This document shows, piece after piece, positions 62,115-64,000 of a stretch of DNA of 64,000 bases. The notes beneath the pieces are model-generated. The model saw only the letters and a program-made list of their open reading frames with translations. It was not told the origin of the DNA and searched no databases. The position numbers were made by a program, and so were the translations under genes. Location of the stretch: assembly GCF_009674685.1 (NCBI RefSeq), contig NZ_WKJI01000001.1, forward strand, positions 868,001 through 932,000. Reading direction: 5' to 3'. The DNA is from Pedobacter puniceum (GTDB taxonomy: Bacteria > Bacteroidota > Bacteroidia > Sphingobacteriales > Sphingobacteriaceae). Numbering within the stretch: the stretch's first letter is position 1; each line of letters begins with the position of its first letter.

Positions 62115-63727
62115 CAGAACAGGTAATGATATATGAAGTAAAAAGTGCTGCTTCATCAAACGCAAAAGAACTTTTCAGTGATGATTCCAAATATTTTTAC
62201 TGGAATGAAACCAAATTCAAAAATTTAAATTTAGGTGACTTCGTCTTTGTTGTTAATAGAACAGATCGTTGGGTTTTATTGAGTAAGCTTGACAATATTG
62301 ACATTCCAACAACTGAAAGGGGTGACAAAACAATATTCAGCGATTTAGGGAAAGATTTTACTGTTAGTGGAAAGTGGAACAAATTCATACGATTAGAGAT
62401 TCTGAATAATTTATCAATACCAAACGACTGGCAATGGCAAAGTTTGGGGAGCAGTGAGACAACATATTTAAATGGTCCACGAATTGGGTTGGACAGTTCT
62501 GAGAACAGATTAAAAAACATCAGTCAATTATTACAATTATCTCAAGACGATACAATAGCACAAATACTTGAAAATTGTAAACTTAATTTCAATGGAAGCA
62601 CAACTAAGCCAACTCCAATCAAACCGATTCAAAAACCTAAAGAAAATAATCAGGATGACATGAATATATTAACAGCCATAAAAACTAAACCTTTTATTCT
62701 TTTAGCAGGAATATCAGGAACTGGGAAATCAAGGTTAGTTAGAACTCTTGCCTACAAAACTTGCAGTAAGGAAGAATTAAAAAAAGACCCTAAAAAACCT
62801 GGCAATTTCGAACTAATTCCTGTTAGACCTAATTGGCATGACTCTTCGGAACTGATGGGATATGTTAGCAGAATCAATGGCGAAAAATATATCACTACTT
62901 CTTTTTTGAAATTCATAGCTAAAGCATGGAAGCATATAGATGTCCCATTTTTCCTTTGCCTTGACGAAATGAATCTTGCTCCTGTTGAGCAATACTTTGC
63001 AGAGTATTTGAGCATCATTGAAACAAGACAAGTAAAAGATGGGAAACTGGTTACTGATTATATTATTTCTAAAGAAAGTTTTGAGAATCAAAATCTTTAT
63101 AATCAGTTATTAACCGATTTGGAACTTAGCGGAAACGAGTTCTCTGAAGGTATTAGTATTCCAAGCAATCTTGTTGTCATAGGAACTGTAAACATGGACG
63201 AAACAACACATTCGTTTAGCAGAAAAGTTCTTGACAGGGCAATGACTTTTGAAATGAACAATGTTGACCTGACTGGTGGCTTGGAATTGAATAAAGAATA
63301 CTGGAATTATCCAAAATCAGAAGATGAATATTATAAATCAGAAGACCTGATTGGAAAATATACATCAGGGGCTGAAGTATATTCTCAAGATTTCAAAGAG
63401 AAGGAAGAAATTATAGGATTCCTTCAGAAAGTAAATAATGAACTTGAGGGAACACCATTCAAAATTGCCTACAGAGTTAGGGATGAATTTTTGATTTATT
63501 GTTTTTATTCCGGTCAAAATAAAGCAGCTAATTGGTTAACAAATGCTTTAGACGAAATGACAAGTATGAAGATTTTGTCAAGAATCGAAGGGGATGAAAC
63601 AAAAACAGGAAATGTTCTAAAGAATTTACAAAGAATAATAACAGCCGATTTTAAAAAGTCATATGCGAAGATTAAGGAAATGGAGTCTCGCCTTCAATCA
63701 AACGGTTACACCTCATTCTGGTCATAA
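62111..63727 (+). CDS. McrB-type AAA+ GTPase with N-terminal reader-like domain
   Basis: A 538-residue protein. Residues ~1-135 form a mixed alpha/beta domain (LGDFVFVVNRTDRWVLLSKL) that may be PUA/EVE-like, a fold used to read modified bases; I cannot prove this. Residues ~183-500 are an McrB-branch AAA+ domain: Walker A GISGTGKS (200-207), HDSSELMGYV at 243, Walker B FLCLDEMN (281-288) and GTVNMDETTHSF (358-369), corresponding to the McrB NxxD signature, then RKVLDRA with arginine-finger candidates. The start overlaps mazG (ATGA) and the stop overlaps the next gene (TAATG). Confidence 0.9.
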   Translation: MTEQVMIYEVKSAASSNAKELFSDDSKYFYWNETKFKNLNLGDFVFVVNRTDRWVLLSKLDNIDIPTTERGDKTIFSDLGKDFTVSGKWNKFIRLEILNNLSIPNDWQWQSLGSSETTYLNGPRIGLDSSENRLKNISQLLQLSQDDTIAQILENCKLNFNGSTTKPTPIKPIQKPKENNQDDMNILTAIKTKPFILLAGISGTGKSRLVRTLAYKTCSKEELKKDPKKPGNFELIPVRPNWHDSSELMGYVSRINGEKYITTSFLKFIAKAWKHIDVPFFLCLDEMNLAPVEQYFAEYLSIIETRQVKDGKLVTDYIISKESFENQNLYNQLLTDLELSGNEFSEGISIPSNLVVIGTVNMDETTHSFSRKVLDRAMTFEMNNVDLTGGLELNKEYWNYPKSEDEYYKSEDLIGKYTSGAEVYSQDFKEKEEIIGFLQKVNNELEGTPFKIAYRVRDEFLIYCFYSGQNKAANWLTNALDEMTSMKILSRIEGDETKTGNVLKNLQRIITADFKKSYAKIKEMESRLQSNGYTSFWS

Positions 63728-64000
63728 TGCAAATTATAAGAGTAGATCACATAGACTTTACTTTGGTTATTGAATGCAATAACCTAGAATCTACTTTTAG
63801 TAAAGCAAGTAATCGGCAATCACAAATTTTGAATGCCACCTCCTACTCGGTTAATGAAGGAGATATATCAATTTACAATTTCGAATCAAGGACACTTCAG
63901 AAACTTATCGATAGCAAAACCTATCCTTTAATCTTTGAGAACAAAGATTATTTTATTGGGATTACCTTCAAAGATAAAGCCGTAGTTAAATCACCTTACA
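63727..64000 (+). CDS. Probable McrC/DUF2357-type partner, N-terminal fragment
   Basis: An open frame of 91 codons that runs off the window. It starts MQIIRVDHIDFTLVIECNN, has FESRTLQKLIDSKTYPLIFE, and ends ITFKDKAVVKSPY. By position after an McrB-type GTPase, coupled through a one-base TAATG overlap, the full product is expected to be the nuclease subunit (McrC or DUF2357 with PD-(D/E)xK). The beta-rich N-terminus fits DUF2357 better than E. coli McrC, but the catalytic domain is outside the window. Confidence 0.55.
   Translation, partial: MQIIRVDHIDFTLVIECNNLESTFSKASNRQSQILNATSYSVNEGDISIYNFESRTLQKLIDSKTYPLIFENKDYFIGITFKDKAVVKSPY

Overview
The window looks like the chromosome of a low-GC Bacteroidota bacterium, most likely a Sphingobacteriaceae (Pedobacter-like) member. 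Evidence: AT-rich coding sequence, few Shine-Dalgarno sites, Bacteroidota -7 promoter motifs (TAnnTTTG), an S46 dipeptidyl-peptidase, a PASTA/Ddl neighbourhood, a TIGR04283-type glycosyltransferase and a TreY-MalQ fusion. I assigned it from gene content and protein motifs only, without a database search.

Layout. 1-0.9 kb: end of an M28 peptidase and a small membrane protein. 0.9-2.2 kb: non-coding composite repeat. 2.2-5.5 kb: galK-galT and a divergent AraC regulator. 5.6-7.7 kb: outer-membrane-like protein and citrate synthase. 7.7-8.6 kb: three copies of a 143-bp palindromic repeat. 8.6-11.2 kb: exonuclease plus cNMP/CBS/DUF294 protein. 11.3-19.4 kb: glgX-treZ-treY/malQ operon for glycogen/trehalose metabolism. 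19.4-20.3 kb: MscS channel. 20.8-23.6 kb: accessory island with a ParB-like protein and a Dam-family methylase. 23.7-26.4 kb: cobT, cobS, cobC (lower-ligand assembly of cobalamin). 26.6-31.6 kb: CrtA-like protein, DPP11-like peptidase, fRMsr, bestrophin and tRNA-Ser(UGA). 31.7-36.7 kb: a six-gene envelope/housekeeping operon (PASTA, rhodanese, MltG, thioesterase, YihY, cupin) divergent from ddl. 36.7-37.7 kb: inverted copy of the composite repeat. 37.8-44.2 kb: permease, acyltransferase, VOC/glycosyltransferase/DUF547 group and rpsO. 44.3-58.9 kb: transport, haem and miscellaneous genes, then an HDAC/nucleoid-associated/HipA-like/DUF3037 run. 59.3-64.0 kb: a second accessory island.

The most unusual locus is the right-hand island (59.8 kb to the window end). 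Four genes overlap by 1-4 bases: a TPR protein with a zinc-protease HELVH motif, a MazG-like nucleotide pyrophosphohydrolase, an McrB-type AAA+ GTPase with an N-terminal reader-like domain, and the start of a probable McrC/DUF2357-type partner. The first gene is interrupted by a run of ten G after codon 18. Nine G would restore one continuous reading frame, so the system may be phase-variable. The two accessory islands (ParB-like/Dam and TPR/MazG/McrB) are each preceded by the same ~74-bp sequence and each carries a long imperfect hairpin. This suggests a shared acquisition or recombination mechanism. Both use GAC for Asp noticeably more than the core genes do.
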